This document shows, in pieces, positions 27,397 through 37,170 of a stretch of 49,223 nt of DNA; positions within the stretch are counted from its first letter, which is position 1, and each line of letters starts with the position of its first letter. The translations under genes were made by a program, and so were the position numbers. The DNA lies in contig JAHFLF010000001.1 in assembly GCA_023255625.1 (NCBI GenBank), positions 354,965 to 404,187 of the forward strand. Reading direction: 5' to 3'. Origin of the DNA: Candidatus Harrisonbacteria bacterium. GTDB lineage: Bacteria > Patescibacteriota > Minisyncoccia > UBA6257 > 1-14-0-10-44-23. Under the pieces are notes generated by a model. The model searched no databases and was not told the DNA's origin. It worked only from the letters and a program-made list of their open reading frames with translations.

Positions 27397-28517
27397 TGAA
27401 AAAAACTTACTGGCTCCTCATTATTATAGTATTCATCATCGCCGCCGCGATCGGCTATTGGTTTTGGCAAAAAAATCCAACGCCGCTGCCCGCAGATCAA
27501 GCGACCTCGACAGTCCCGCTCTTACCGAGCGATTTCCTGCCTGGATCTGGGGATGATGCGGCCGCGACAAACAGTGGCGTTTCACCGATGGTCTTAACCG
27601 ACCACGCTGTTTCTGATTACTGGATAGATGCAGCAGACATGACTTTGTATACAGTAACCGCAGACGGCATAGTCAGTAACACTCCTTATGGTGGTGGAGA
27701 AGAAATAACTTATGATGGCGACGGCCGGCCACTTATATCAGCGCAGCCATCAGCACGCGGCGACCTAGTCCTGCTGACCACTGGAACAAGAACGGCTCCA
27801 ACCGTAGCGTTAGTTAATGTGATTACGGGTAAACGGACATTCCTGCCAACACTCACAAAAGCCGCCGGCTGGCATCCAAACGGAAAGGACATAGTGTATT
27901 TGCGCGACGGTGATTCCAAAAATACCGCGGGGTTATATATATACAATGTGGCCAAGGGTAGTTCCGGGCTGCTCTCTCCGATCAACATTCAGGATGTCCA
28001 TCTTGAGCCACAACACAAAAACGCAATCACTATCACAGAACCGACCACCCTACTGGCTAATGTCTCCAACTGGAGCTTTAATCTGAACGAAAAAACTCTA
28101 ACTCCGATTGTGCCGGCACAGCCGGGACTGCTGATGAGTTGGCATCCTAATTTAACCGGCGAGGGACTTATATTTACGCCAAAAACCGGTCTGGTGCTTG
28201 TCTCGAAACAGGGCAAGACGACTCCATTGGCGATCATGGCCCTACCGGAAAAATGCGGCTTTGGTGTCGCCGGCATGTTGTATTGCGCTGTACCAAATAA
28301 AACGCCAAAAGGGCTGCCGGACAGCTATTTGCAGCGGAGCATCTATACAACCGACTCGCTGGTCGCGATAACTGCGGACGGAAAAACAAAATCGCTGTGG
28401 AACAGCGACATTGAGGGCCAGCCATTTGACGCTGATAATTTACGCGTCTCCGGCAAAACTATTTACTTCATCAATAGATACGACGGCTACCTTTATTCGC
28501 TCTCGCTGGTTAATTAG
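27396..28517 (+). CDS. Hypothetical membrane-anchored protein, likely beta-propeller-like
   Basis: N-terminal TM helix WLLIIIVFIIAAAIGYWFW; repeated YLRDGDSKN/WHPN type motifs. Confidence 0.65.
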   Translation: MKKTYWLLIIIVFIIAAAIGYWFWQKNPTPLPADQATSTVPLLPSDFLPGSGDDAAATNSGVSPMVLTDHAVSDYWIDAADMTLYTVTADGIVSNTPYGGGEEITYDGDGRPLISAQPSARGDLVLLTTGTRTAPTVALVNVITGKRTFLPTLTKAAGWHPNGKDIVYLRDGDSKNTAGLYIYNVAKGSSGLLSPINIQDVHLEPQHKNAITITEPTTLLANVSNWSFNLNEKTLTPIVPAQPGLLMSWHPNLTGEGLIFTPKTGLVLVSKQGKTTPLAIMALPEKCGFGVAGMLYCAVPNKTPKGLPDSYLQRSIYTTDSLVAITADGKTKSLWNSDIEGQPFDADNLRVSGKTIYFINRYDGYLYSLSLVN

Positions 28518-28612
28518 TTAGTTCGTTAGCTGGTTAGTTGGTTAGTTGGTGAAAGGCAGGTGACAAATTTTGTTGCCTCGCCAACTAACCAACTAACTAA
28601 GCAACCAACTAA
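28509..28612. repeat. Intergenic palindrome, family B
   Basis: ttaattagttagttcgttagctggttagttggttagttgg ... ccaactaaccaactaactaagcaaccaactaac. Confidence 0.9.
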
Positions 28613-28620
28613 CCTCCCCG

Positions 28621-29049
28621 TTAGATCGGTTTAATCACTACACCCCGATCCTTGCCCTCGCCAATACTTTCTGTCTTAACATCCGGCCGCATCGAAAGCT
28701 CTACATGAACCAGCCGCCGTTCATAGGCGTTCATTGCCGGCAACCGAACCTCTTCTTTGTTAGTAACTACTTTTTGCGCAGCGGCTTTAGCAATTTCTAT
28801 TATCAACTTCTCGCGCTCCTTCCGGTAGTTGTTAATATCAACTACATACGATACCTCTCCGGTTTTGCGAGCCAGCAAAGCGGCAAAATATTTGAGTTCC
28901 TTAACTAGTTCCGGCAGCTGTGCCGTAAACCACTCATCCTCATCGGTGGTTACGCTCACGCGACGCCCCGGCTCATCAATCTCCACGGTTGCATTGCGCA
29001 GTTGGAGGAAACCGATAATTTTTTTTAATTTTTCTGGGAGGGTCTCCAT
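28621..29049 (-). CDS. jag: Jag/KhpB-like R3H domain protein
   Basis: YRKEREKLIIEIAKAAAQKV...MNAYERRLVHVELSMRPDVKTESIGEGKDRGVVIKP; adjacent to yidC. Confidence 0.9.
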   Translation of the reverse strand: METLPEKLKKIIGFLQLRNATVEIDEPGRRVSVTTDEDEWFTAQLPELVKELKYFAALLARKTGEVSYVVDINNYRKEREKLIIEIAKAAAQKVVTNKEEVRLPAMNAYERRLVHVELSMRPDVKTESIGEGKDRGVVIKPI

Positions 29050-29050
29050 A

Positions 29051-29096
29051 CAGTACAGTAATCGCTAACATGCAAATTAAGACTAATACGCTAATG
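29051..29096. repeat. Family A arm overlapping the yidC stop codon
   Basis: cagtacagtaatcgctaacatgcaaattaagactaatacgctaat. Confidence 0.8.
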
Positions 29097-29852
29097 AGAT
29101 CCTGAAACTATTCGCTTATTCGGCACATTCACATTATCCGACTCTCGCCGACTTATCTGCTTATTAATGCTGTACTGCTGGAATATAGAGAAAATCGCGG
29201 TAGTTGTCCAGTAAAGTCCAATAGCGGCCGCGAGTTTCGGCAAGATCACTAGTGTTAGTATCGGAGCCAGATAGGCCATATATTTTGTCGCTGCTCCGCC
29301 GGGGGCGTTTGCACCGCCCCGAGCCGCTGCTTGTTTGGCCAGCATGTGGCTCTGCAAAAAATTGGCGATCGTGGCAATAATAACGATTATCCAGCTTGGG
29401 TGGCTAACATCGAGCACACCGAGAAAAAGGGAATTGATGCTCTCCGGCGCCGGGATAAAAGAATACAAATCCTTCAAACTTTCGACCGTAACACCAGTCA
29501 AAAAAATCCGATATACTGCGAAAAGAATCGGCAACTGAATTAAAGTATAAAAAATCGAGGAGAACGGGTTGGTTTGATGCTCTTTGTAAAGCGCCATCAT
29601 CTGCTGGGCCTGTTTCTGCTTATCCTGTTTGTGTTCCTGCTGGATCCGCTTCATCTCCGGCTGCATCCGCTGCATGACCATCTGACTCTTGATGCCTTTA
29701 TAGAAAATCGGATAGAGTACGAGCCGGATGGCGATTGTGAGGGCGATAATTGCCAGCCCTAAGTCGCCAAAGGTAACATAGTTGTAAAAGACGATTAGAA
29801 GATTGAAAAGCGGCTGGATTAGGATGGTATGGAACATGATGAGTAATCGCAA
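29091..29852 (-). CDS. yidC: YidC/Oxa1 family membrane protein insertase
   Basis: GDLGLAIIALTIAIRLVLYPIFYKGIKSQMVMQRMQPEMKRIQQ. Confidence 0.95.
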   Translation of the reverse strand: MRLLIMFHTILIQPLFNLLIVFYNYVTFGDLGLAIIALTIAIRLVLYPIFYKGIKSQMVMQRMQPEMKRIQQEHKQDKQKQAQQMMALYKEHQTNPFSSIFYTLIQLPILFAVYRIFLTGVTVESLKDLYSFIPAPESINSLFLGVLDVSHPSWIIVIIATIANFLQSHMLAKQAAARGGANAPGGAATKYMAYLAPILTLVILPKLAAAIGLYWTTTAIFSIFQQYSINKQISRRESDNVNVPNKRIVSGSH

Positions 29853-29882
29853 AGACGCAGTAGCGAATAATGCTAATAAATC

Positions 29883-30194
29883 TTATCCTATTAAATCACG
29901 CAATTCATCTATAATAGCATGTTTATCGGCATCGCGCGCGGGCGGCTGCACGATCAAAATTAGATCAAATTTTGCCCCAGAGCGGACATAACCGGCCAGA
30001 GCATCATAGATAAATCTTTTAATAACATTGCGCCGGCTGGCTAGCTTGTGAACGCGCAAACCGATAACAACGCCAACCCTTGGATGCTCTGCCCCAGCCG
30101 GCAAAAATTTAATCCAACAATACCTGCCCCGAATTACCCGGCCTCCTGCCCGGAGCGTTGTTTGAATCTTGAGTCGATACTTTTTAGCCAACAT
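29883..30194 (-). CDS. rnpA: Ribonuclease P protein component
   Basis: RVGVVIGLRVHKLASRRNVIKRFIYDAL; between yidC and rpmH. Confidence 0.93.
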   Translation of the reverse strand: MLAKKYRLKIQTTLRAGGRVIRGRYCWIKFLPAGAEHPRVGVVIGLRVHKLASRRNVIKRFIYDALAGYVRSGAKFDLILIVQPPARDADKHAIIDELRDLIG

Positions 30195-30207
30195 GTATTC
30201 CGGTAAA

Positions 30208-30312
30208 CGGTTAGTCAGTCGACAGTTAGTCAGCAGGAGGGAACGGCTTGATTGTCAGGAGTGGGTTCCTGAATTAAACCGGCTAACCGTCGACCGACTA
30301 ACTGATAACTGA
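30208..30312. repeat. Intergenic palindrome, family H
   Basis: cggttagtcagtcgacagttagtcag ... cggctaaccgtcgaccgactaactgataactg. Confidence 0.8.
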
Positions 30313-30447
30313 TTATACCGAGAGTTTCTTGCGGCCCTTCGCGCGCCGGCGCTTAAGAACGCGCCGCCCGTACAGAGTCCGACTACGCTTCAGAAAACCA
30401 TGTGTTCGTGCTCGCTTGCGTTTCTTGGGTTGGTAAGTTTTGCTCAT
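30313..30447 (-). CDS. rpmH: 50S ribosomal protein L34 (not in ORF track)
   Basis: Reverse translation [44 protein letters not shown]. Confidence 0.97.
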   Translation of the reverse strand: MSKTYQPKKRKRARTHGFLKRSRTLYGRRVLKRRRAKGRKKLSV

Positions 30448-30580
30448 TGCATCTATGATGGCCCGGATTGCTTTAATGGCCGTTAGTTTTGATACGATGC
30501 ATAATACAAGGAAAGAAATGAAAAAGCAAATCAGAAAAATTTAGATTCCTATTGCTCTTTGTCTGGCAGTTGCAGTACAC

Positions 30581-30589
30581 TTATCCACA
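30581..30589 (+). promoter_or_regulatory. DnaA box TTATCCACA upstream of dnaA
   Basis: Exact match to consensus DnaA box. Confidence 0.75.
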
Positions 30590-30698
30590 CCCCGTCCACA
30601 CTTTGTTCGAAAATCGGGGTTTGACGGCTGGCCGCAGCCAGCTAAACTGAAAACCAGTCCTCGCTACTTCGCTAATAAAAAAGTGGAAGCCGATAAAA

Positions 30699-30742
30699 AA
30701 TATTTGTATATTAGTCTTAATTAGCATGTTAGCGAATACTGT
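30699..30742. repeat. Family A right arm abutting the dnaA start
   Basis: gtatattagtcttaattagcatgttagcgaatactgt directly followed by ATG. Confidence 0.85.
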
Positions 30743-32164
30743 ATGAATTACAACGACGACGCGCTTGTGCAGACCTCGGCTATTTTACAAGAGGACATTT
30801 TAGACGAACAGCAGCTTGACCAACTTTGGAGTGCGGCGCTTGGCGAAATTGAAATCCAGGTTTCACGCCCGAACTTTGTAACCTGGTTTAAGAATAGCCA
30901 CTTTGTAAATAAAAAAGGGAATACGGCTTATGTTGGTTTGCCAAATAACTTTGCAAAGGAGTGGATAGAAAACAAATACTCGAAAGTTGTTTTGGGCGCT
31001 TTACGAACGCTGGAGCAGAGCATCATGAAGGTTGAATTTTCTGTGGCTGGCGCAAAGGGTGCCCCGGCGAAAATGACGCGCACTGCGCCGCGCCCAGAAG
31101 AAAGACAGGCGTCTTTCCCGGAATTTAAAATTGACCCGGAGACCGGATTAAACCCGCGCTACTCTTTTAATTCTTTTGTTGTCGGGAAATCCAATGAGCT
31201 GGCCTATGCCGCTGCGAGCGCAATCGTCGAGGAAATTGGGAAAAAGTATAACCCGCTCTTTCTATATGGCGGCGTTGGCCTTGGCAAAACGCACCTGGTC
31301 CAGGCAATGGGCAACGAAATCACCGCCAGATACGGGGGAAAGGTGCGGGTGAAATACACGCCAGCAGAAAAATTCACCAATGATGTTATCTGGGCGATTA
31401 AAAATAAGCGGATGGAGACGATCAAAGAAAAATATCGGCTGATCGATGTCCTGATTCTGGATGATATCCAGTTCATCGCCGGTAAACATGCGACTGAAGA
31501 GGAGTTTTTCCACACCTTCAACGCGCTACACGAAAGCAATAAGCAGATCATCATCTCCTCGGATCGCCCCCCAAAATTTATGCCGGACCTGGCCGAACGG
31601 CTGCGTTCACGCTTCGAAGGTGGCATGATCGTAGACATCAGCTATCCCGACTACGAGCTGCGCTATGCAGTTTTAAAGACAAAGGCCCAGGAGAGGGGGC
31701 TGAATCTAACCGAGGAGGTCTTTGGGCAATTGGCCAATAAAATCCAGCGAACTCTGCGCGAGCTTGAGGGGATCCTGAATAAAATCCAGTTTCACCAACG
31801 GGTTAAACACCTGGAGATAACTCCGGCGGTTATTGATGAAATCCTAGCCGAGATTCTCCAGGAGCCAACCAGGAGCATTAATCCGAATGTGGTGATTAGG
31901 GCGGTAGCAGACTCTTTTGAGATCTCGGTAGTCGATTTGATCGGAAGCTCCCGCAAACGGGAATTGGTCGGGCCGCGCCAAATCGCGATGTTCCTACTGC
32001 GCGACATGCTCGACCTCTCATACCCAAACATCGGTGACCGGATCGGCAAACGAGACCACACCACCGCTTTATATGCTTTTGAAAAAATTGCCGAGGAGAT
32101 CAACCGAAACCAGGTCCTTAACCAAAAAATCCTGACGATCCGGGAGTTAATAAGTAAGGAATAA
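30743..32164 (+). CDS. dnaA: Chromosomal replication initiator protein DnaA
   Basis: YNPLFLYGGVGLGKTHLVQAMGNE...VLILDDIQFIAGK...GKRDHTTALYAFEKI. Confidence 0.98.
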   Translation: MNYNDDALVQTSAILQEDILDEQQLDQLWSAALGEIEIQVSRPNFVTWFKNSHFVNKKGNTAYVGLPNNFAKEWIENKYSKVVLGALRTLEQSIMKVEFSVAGAKGAPAKMTRTAPRPEERQASFPEFKIDPETGLNPRYSFNSFVVGKSNELAYAAASAIVEEIGKKYNPLFLYGGVGLGKTHLVQAMGNEITARYGGKVRVKYTPAEKFTNDVIWAIKNKRMETIKEKYRLIDVLILDDIQFIAGKHATEEEFFHTFNALHESNKQIIISSDRPPKFMPDLAERLRSRFEGGMIVDISYPDYELRYAVLKTKAQERGLNLTEEVFGQLANKIQRTLRELEGILNKIQFHQRVKHLEITPAVIDEILAEILQEPTRSINPNVVIRAVADSFEISVVDLIGSSRKRELVGPRQIAMFLLRDMLDLSYPNIGDRIGKRDHTTALYAFEKIAEEINRNQVLNQKILTIRELISKE

Positions 32165-32472
32165 ACAGTTAAAGAAATATGAATCAACTGTGGATGGATA
32201 TTAGTAAGAGCCGCGGCATCCAAGACCATCCCCACTTCACCCGCCGCCATCCACATTGTTATCCACAAAAAATATCTCAAACTGCCACGGTAAGAAACCA
32301 ATGAAGGATTGGAGCACTGGCCCGCCGCCGACTTTCATCCACTTATCCACTCTTACTACTGCTACTATATTTCTTTCTTTATATTAAAAAAGGATATAAG
32401 GAAGATATGAAAATAAATGTTCTCTACTGTGGAAAAGATTTTTTCGAAAGAAACTGATATCATTAAAAGATT
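32165..32472. other. Candidate origin of replication (oriC) in the dnaA-dnaN gap
   Basis: TTATCCACA at 32259-32267, TTATCCACt at 32343-32351, reverse-oriented TGTGGATGG near 32190 and TGTGGAAAA near 32429, AT-rich stretch at 32370-32420. Confidence 0.7.
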
Positions 32473-33585
32473 ATGAAACTGATTATTCTCCGTAGTAATT
32501 TAAAAGAGGTCTTGGCTTCAGTAGAGAGGGCTGTAACTGATAGCCCAACATTGCCGATTTTAAAAAATATCCTGCTTAAAGTAGATACGCGGCTAACTGT
32601 GCAGGCGACTAACCTTGAAATTGGCGTAACCGCGACTACCAGCGCCAAGATAACCGAGCAGGGGATTCTTTCGGTTCCCTTCGCCCCGCTTTATAGCATT
32701 ATTAACAACAGTGTCAGCGACCGGATCACTTTAGAGTCTAAGGAGCTCTCTCTGACTGTTGCCACTGATAACTATGCGGCCAAGATCCAGGGGAGTAGTC
32801 CAGATGAATTCCCAATCATCCCCAAGCTCCTCGACGAGACAAACACGATTGAGGTGGCCGGCGATGTTTTTAAAACAGCACTCACGCAGGTGCTCCCGTC
32901 CGCCGCCTCAAATGATTTTAAGCCGGAGATGAATAGCGTCTTGCTTATCGTTTCCGGCGGTTCGCTCAAGCTGGTCGCTACCGACGGCTTCCGGCTCGCC
33001 GAAAAGACGCTTTCTAGCAATGCATACGGCACGACGATCCATAGCGAGCTGCGGGCGCTAATCCCTCTCAAAACGGCCCAGGAGGTTTTACGCATCTTCC
33101 CCGGCCACGACCAGCTCACTGTCGCGCTAGATAGCAATCAGGTGCTTTTCCGGTCTAAGGATACGGCGCTTATCAGCCGATTGATTGATGGAAATTATCC
33201 GGAGTACGGGGCTATCGTGCCAAAGAACTTAACTACCGAGTTAGTAGTCGAGCGAGATGAGCTGATCGGCGCGATTAAGCTGGTTAGTAATTTTTCCGGC
33301 AAGACTAGCGACCTCACGCTTAAGGTTAGCGACGAGCAGAAGGCGATTGAGGTCTACGCCTCCAGCCAGACGATCGGAGAAAACTCTTACCAGGTGTCGC
33401 TTAAGAAAAAGAAGCTGGAGGGGATAAGCAAAGTTTCTTTCAACTGGCGCTATCTGCTGGACGCTGTGCGGGTGATGCCCGATCCGATTATCACACTTGG
33501 GTTTACCGGCGAAAGCCGCCCGATGATGATCAAAGGTACAAGCGACGACTCTGTTTTCTGCATCGTGATGCCGATTCAGCAATAA
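32473..33585 (+). CDS. dnaN: DNA polymerase III beta subunit (sliding clamp)
   Basis: MKLIILRSNLKEVLASVERAVTDSPTLPILKNILLKV...ATDGFRLAEKTL. Confidence 0.97.
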   Translation: MKLIILRSNLKEVLASVERAVTDSPTLPILKNILLKVDTRLTVQATNLEIGVTATTSAKITEQGILSVPFAPLYSIINNSVSDRITLESKELSLTVATDNYAAKIQGSSPDEFPIIPKLLDETNTIEVAGDVFKTALTQVLPSAASNDFKPEMNSVLLIVSGGSLKLVATDGFRLAEKTLSSNAYGTTIHSELRALIPLKTAQEVLRIFPGHDQLTVALDSNQVLFRSKDTALISRLIDGNYPEYGAIVPKNLTTELVVERDELIGAIKLVSNFSGKTSDLTLKVSDEQKAIEVYASSQTIGENSYQVSLKKKKLEGISKVSFNWRYLLDAVRVMPDPIITLGFTGESRPMMIKGTSDDSVFCIVMPIQQ

Positions 33586-33702
33586 CCGCGGGGGGATTTC
33601 CGCAGAACGACACTCTCGCAGGCCGAAGAGGCCGAGAGCAGGCGCTGCGCGGCCCGCGCGCAGATAGCCGGTGTCGTTCTGCGGAAATCCCCCCGCGGTT
33701 AT
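33582..33702. repeat. Perfect 32-bp inverted repeat with GC-rich branched interior, between convergent dnaN and PBP genes
   Basis: ATAACCGCGGGGGGATTTCCGCAGAACGACAC ... GTGTCGTTCTGCGGAAATCCCCCCGCGGTTAT. Confidence 0.95.
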
Positions 33703-36194
33703 CTATAGACAACTACCTCCCTCGTCGTGGAGCCGCCGCTAACATCGGTCGCGACTATGCGGATGGTGTTTTGCGGCTGGGCAACTGCGCCCGGAGAAAA
33801 CGCGGACTGGTAATGCAACGACAGCCCTAAATTACCGGAGCGGGAATCGATCAATGCGCCGTTGAAGAATATCTCAATCTTGCTCATTTCTTTTTCGCAG
33901 GAGATCGTTGCCTCAATCGGAATTTGGTTGCCCCTGATGAATGTGCCAGATTGCGGTGAGGTGATGATTATGGTGGCACTCTCCGGGGTGCTTGTTGCGT
34001 TGTCAGAGGAGTCGCCGCCCCCAACCTGGCCCTGCGCAGTGTCCACTAGTGTCGCCCCCGGGGGAACCGGCTGGTTGTAGCCACCGCCAAACAACCCGCC
34101 AGGAATTGTCATGCCGGCCCAGGTCAAAACGCCCTGTTCCCAGTTGGAGAACTGTGGATCGTTTTCCGGGCGCACAGGTATGGGGCCGAGTGGATTTCTC
34201 TTGTCAACATAATAAAGGATGTCGTGTATCTGTGGGTATAATTTTCCGTCTGCCTGGAAATAGCCGATATGGTTTCCATTAAGCATCGGTTTATTAACTC
34301 GTTCCGGTTCAGGAGGATTAAAGCTCTCGGCCGGCATGGTCGGTAGTGCCTCGCGCAAGAAGGCATTTAAAATCGGTACTGCGGCCAGGATGCTGCCACC
34401 GCGCCGCTCCATCGGTACATTGTCATTGTTGCCCGCCCAGACTCCTGCTACGAGGTTGGGGGAGTAGCCGATTGCCCAGGCATCGCGATAATCGTTGGTT
34501 GTGCCGGTTTTTAGAGCAACATCGTAGCCATCGAAGACTGTTAAGTTGAGACTGTTCTGGAAAAGCGGTGCGCGGGCATTTTTGTCGCTTAAAATGTCGT
34601 TGATGGCCCGGACTGGTTGAGGATCGGCGACCGGCTCTGCGATATCGCGATAAGACTCCAGAATTCGCCCTTTCTGATCAGTAACCGAAAGGGTTAGGTG
34701 TTGCTCGTGTTTAACGCCCTCTTGAGCTAGGACGCTATATGCTCCAACCAGCTCGTTTAGGTAGACTTCGCCGCCGCCTAAGACTAGCGAGAGGCCAAAG
34801 CGATCCCGCTGCTCTAAGGTGTTCACGCCAAATTGCTGGAGCATTTTTAAAAAATTATCCACGCCGACCAGATAAAGAGTTTTAACAGCTGGTATGTTGA
34901 CTGATTGGGCCAGCGCATTCCTAAAGCTGATTGGGCCTTTAAACGACTCGTCATAGTCGTGCGGTTTATAGCTTTTGGCTGGATCGTTTACAGTATTGAA
35001 CTCTGTTTCGGTGTCGAACAAGATGGTCGTTGCCGGGTAGCCAAGTTTCAGGGCGGCCAGATAGACAAATGGTTTCAGCGCCGAACCTGGTTGCCGTAGC
35101 CCCTGCATGGCCACATTAAATTGACCGTCGATTTCTTTATCGAAATAGTTACGGCTGCCCACCAGAGCCAATATCTGGCCGGTTTTAGGGTCGGCCACAA
35201 CCATCGCCGCGTTCGTGCCCTTGTAAAGCTCGGTGTTGCGGGCCGCCCCGGCGGCAACGGCCTTTTCGGCAGACTCTTGCAGTGTTGCGTCCAGAGTAGT
35301 TATGACTTTCAGCCCGGCCCGGCGCACATAATCTTCTCCGTATTGCTGTTCCAGATATTCTTTAACTGCGATCGCAAAATGAGGGGCGAGGTTTAAATTT
35401 TTAACTCGGCTGAAAACTAAATCGGTTTTCTCCGCTACGGCGAGCTGCGTTTTGGTGATATAACCAAGTTCGGCCATTCGAGTCAGAACCAGGTTCTTGC
35501 GGGCGAGCAGCTCTTGTACATGGCTACCAAACGGCGAGTAGTAGCTGGGCGCTTGGGGAATCGCCGCCAGAAGAGCGGCCTCCGGTAAAGTTAAATCGAT
35601 CGCCGTTTTTTGGAAGTAGGTTTGCGCAGCTGATTCTATTCCATAGGCATTTGTACCGTAGGGGATTTGATTTAGGTACAATTCTAATATCTGGTCTTTC
35701 GTGAAGGCCTGTTCTAATTTGTAGGCAATCAGCAATTCTTTCAGTTTTCTGGTAAATGTTCGCTCGTCGGATAAGAAGGCCTTTTTTGCCAGCTGTTGGG
35801 TGATCGTAGAGCCGCCCTGGACAACGCTTGCATTGCGGATATTGACCAGCAGCGCTCGCAGTAAAGATGAGAAGTCCAGTGCCGAGTGCTCGTAAAAGCC
35901 AGCATCTTCGATTGCCAATGTCGCCTGTTTTATTTGCAGAGGGATTTGATCAAACGGAACAACCGTTCGCTTTTCCTCTCCATAGATTTCATACAATAGT
36001 TTTGTTCCGGTTCGGTCATAAATTCGGGTTGACTGGCTGACTTCGCGTTCCTGGAGCATCGTCAGCGGTGGGAGCTGCGAGATCGCGGATATCACAAAAA
36101 GGGCTCCGAGCGCGGCGAGTAGGGCGGCCAGAATAATTCCTAAAAACAGGGCGTGTTTAAATCGGAGATGCTTGTTCCGACGCATGCGCATCAA
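33699..36194 (-). CDS. PBP1A-family penicillin-binding protein (transglycosylase/transpeptidase)
   Basis: AIEDAGFYEHSALDFSSLLRALLVNI...VVQGGSTITQQLAKKAFL; RQPGSALKPFVYLAAL; ALKTGTTNDYRDAWAIGYSP. Confidence 0.96.
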   Translation of the reverse strand: MMRMRRNKHLRFKHALFLGIILAALLAALGALFVISAISQLPPLTMLQEREVSQSTRIYDRTGTKLLYEIYGEEKRTVVPFDQIPLQIKQATLAIEDAGFYEHSALDFSSLLRALLVNIRNASVVQGGSTITQQLAKKAFLSDERTFTRKLKELLIAYKLEQAFTKDQILELYLNQIPYGTNAYGIESAAQTYFQKTAIDLTLPEAALLAAIPQAPSYYSPFGSHVQELLARKNLVLTRMAELGYITKTQLAVAEKTDLVFSRVKNLNLAPHFAIAVKEYLEQQYGEDYVRRAGLKVITTLDATLQESAEKAVAAGAARNTELYKGTNAAMVVADPKTGQILALVGSRNYFDKEIDGQFNVAMQGLRQPGSALKPFVYLAALKLGYPATTILFDTETEFNTVNDPAKSYKPHDYDESFKGPISFRNALAQSVNIPAVKTLYLVGVDNFLKMLQQFGVNTLEQRDRFGLSLVLGGGEVYLNELVGAYSVLAQEGVKHEQHLTLSVTDQKGRILESYRDIAEPVADPQPVRAINDILSDKNARAPLFQNSLNLTVFDGYDVALKTGTTNDYRDAWAIGYSPNLVAGVWAGNNDNVPMERRGGSILAAVPILNAFLREALPTMPAESFNPPEPERVNKPMLNGNHIGYFQADGKLYPQIHDILYYVDKRNPLGPIPVRPENDPQFSNWEQGVLTWAGMTIPGGLFGGGYNQPVPPGATLVDTAQGQVGGGDSSDNATSTPESATIIITSPQSGTFIRGNQIPIEATISCEKEMSKIEIFFNGALIDSRSGNLGLSLHYQSAFSPGAVAQPQNTIRIVATDVSGGSTTREVVVYR

Positions 36195-36228
36195 GGTATT
36201 TTAGCATGGATAGTAGTGGTTACAAAAA

Positions 36229-36262
36229 GCGAAAACCCGCCTGGAATAAGACGGGTTTTCGT
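36229..36262. terminator. Hairpin terminator between PBP and acidic small protein
   Basis: CGAAAACCCG...CGGGTTTTCG stem-loop. Confidence 0.7.
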
Positions 36263-36271
36263 GCGGCACAT

Positions 36272-36487
36272 TTAGTTTTCGTCTTTCTCTGCGTCATCCT
36301 CCGGCTCATCTAACTCGGCGTCCAGGTCATCCTCACCCTCAATGTGTAAACCGGCCTCCTCCAGGTCATCCTTATCGCTATCGTCGACCAGGTCGTCGTC
36401 AGCGGCCCGAGCCGTGAACAGCTGATTAATTTTTAAAAATTCTACTTCTAATGTTGATGCTTGCATAATGCTTAGTTGGTTAATCAT
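36272..36487 (-). CDS. Small acidic hypothetical protein
   Basis: ORF rich in D/E C-terminally; isolated between terminator and palindrome. Confidence 0.5.
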   Translation of the reverse strand: MINQLSIMQASTLEVEFLKINQLFTARAADDDLVDDSDKDDLEEAGLHIEGEDDLDAELDEPEDDAEKDEN

Positions 36488-36575
36488 ATTCGCCGGGCTT
36501 CGTAACCCGGAGTGAAGATAAGTTTTTGAATATCACTATTATAGTAATCGAACTCCGGCTGTCAACCGGCAAGGA

Positions 36576-37070
36576 TCAGCCAAGTGTGGATATCTTTTTA
36601 TTAGTCTTATTATTAGCCGCAGCGATTGCTGTGGCGAGCGCATCAGATGCATTGTCGTCTGCCGAGAGGGTCTTAAGGTTCAAGAGCAGCATAACCATTT
36701 TCCGGACCATTGCCTTATCAGCGGCGCCATAGTTAGTAACGGCCAGTTTGATTTCTCCCGGCGTGAGTTCAATGATCGGAATGCTGCATTCTTGCAAAGT
36801 CAGGAGAATTACACCGCGGGCCTGGGCGACCTCAAAGGCGGTTTTTTTATTTTTTGAAAAAAAGAGCCGCTCAATTCCAGCAGCATCCGGAGAGTGCTCT
36901 TCGATTAGCTCAAGCAGAACGCGCTTGATCTCCACCAGTTTGGCGGGCAACCCGCCGGCTTTTTTGATGTCGGTCGTGCCATAAGTTAGAGATTGCAAAG
37001 AGCCAGGTTTTTGTTCAATCACCGCAAAGCCCATTGAGGTGCTGCCCGGGTCTATACCTAGAATGCGCAT
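36576..37070 (-). CDS. ruvC: Crossover junction endodeoxyribonuclease RuvC
   Basis: MRILGIDPGSTSMGFAVIE...AGIERLFFSKNKKTAFEVAQARGVILL. Confidence 0.95.
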   Translation of the reverse strand: MRILGIDPGSTSMGFAVIEQKPGSLQSLTYGTTDIKKAGGLPAKLVEIKRVLLELIEEHSPDAAGIERLFFSKNKKTAFEVAQARGVILLTLQECSIPIIELTPGEIKLAVTNYGAADKAMVRKMVMLLLNLKTLSADDNASDALATAIAAANNKTNKKISTLG

Positions 37071-37072
37071 AT

Positions 37073-37170
37073 TTGGTTAGTTGGTTGCTTAGTTAGTTGG
37101 TTAGTTAGCTAGGGCAGCCCAGAGAAATTGTATCTACAAGTTAACTAACTAACAAACTAACTAAGTAACG
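37073..37170. repeat. Intergenic palindrome, family B, between ruvC and yebC
   Basis: ttggttagttggttgcttagttagttggttagttagct ... agttaactaactaacaaactaactaagtaac. Confidence 0.9.
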
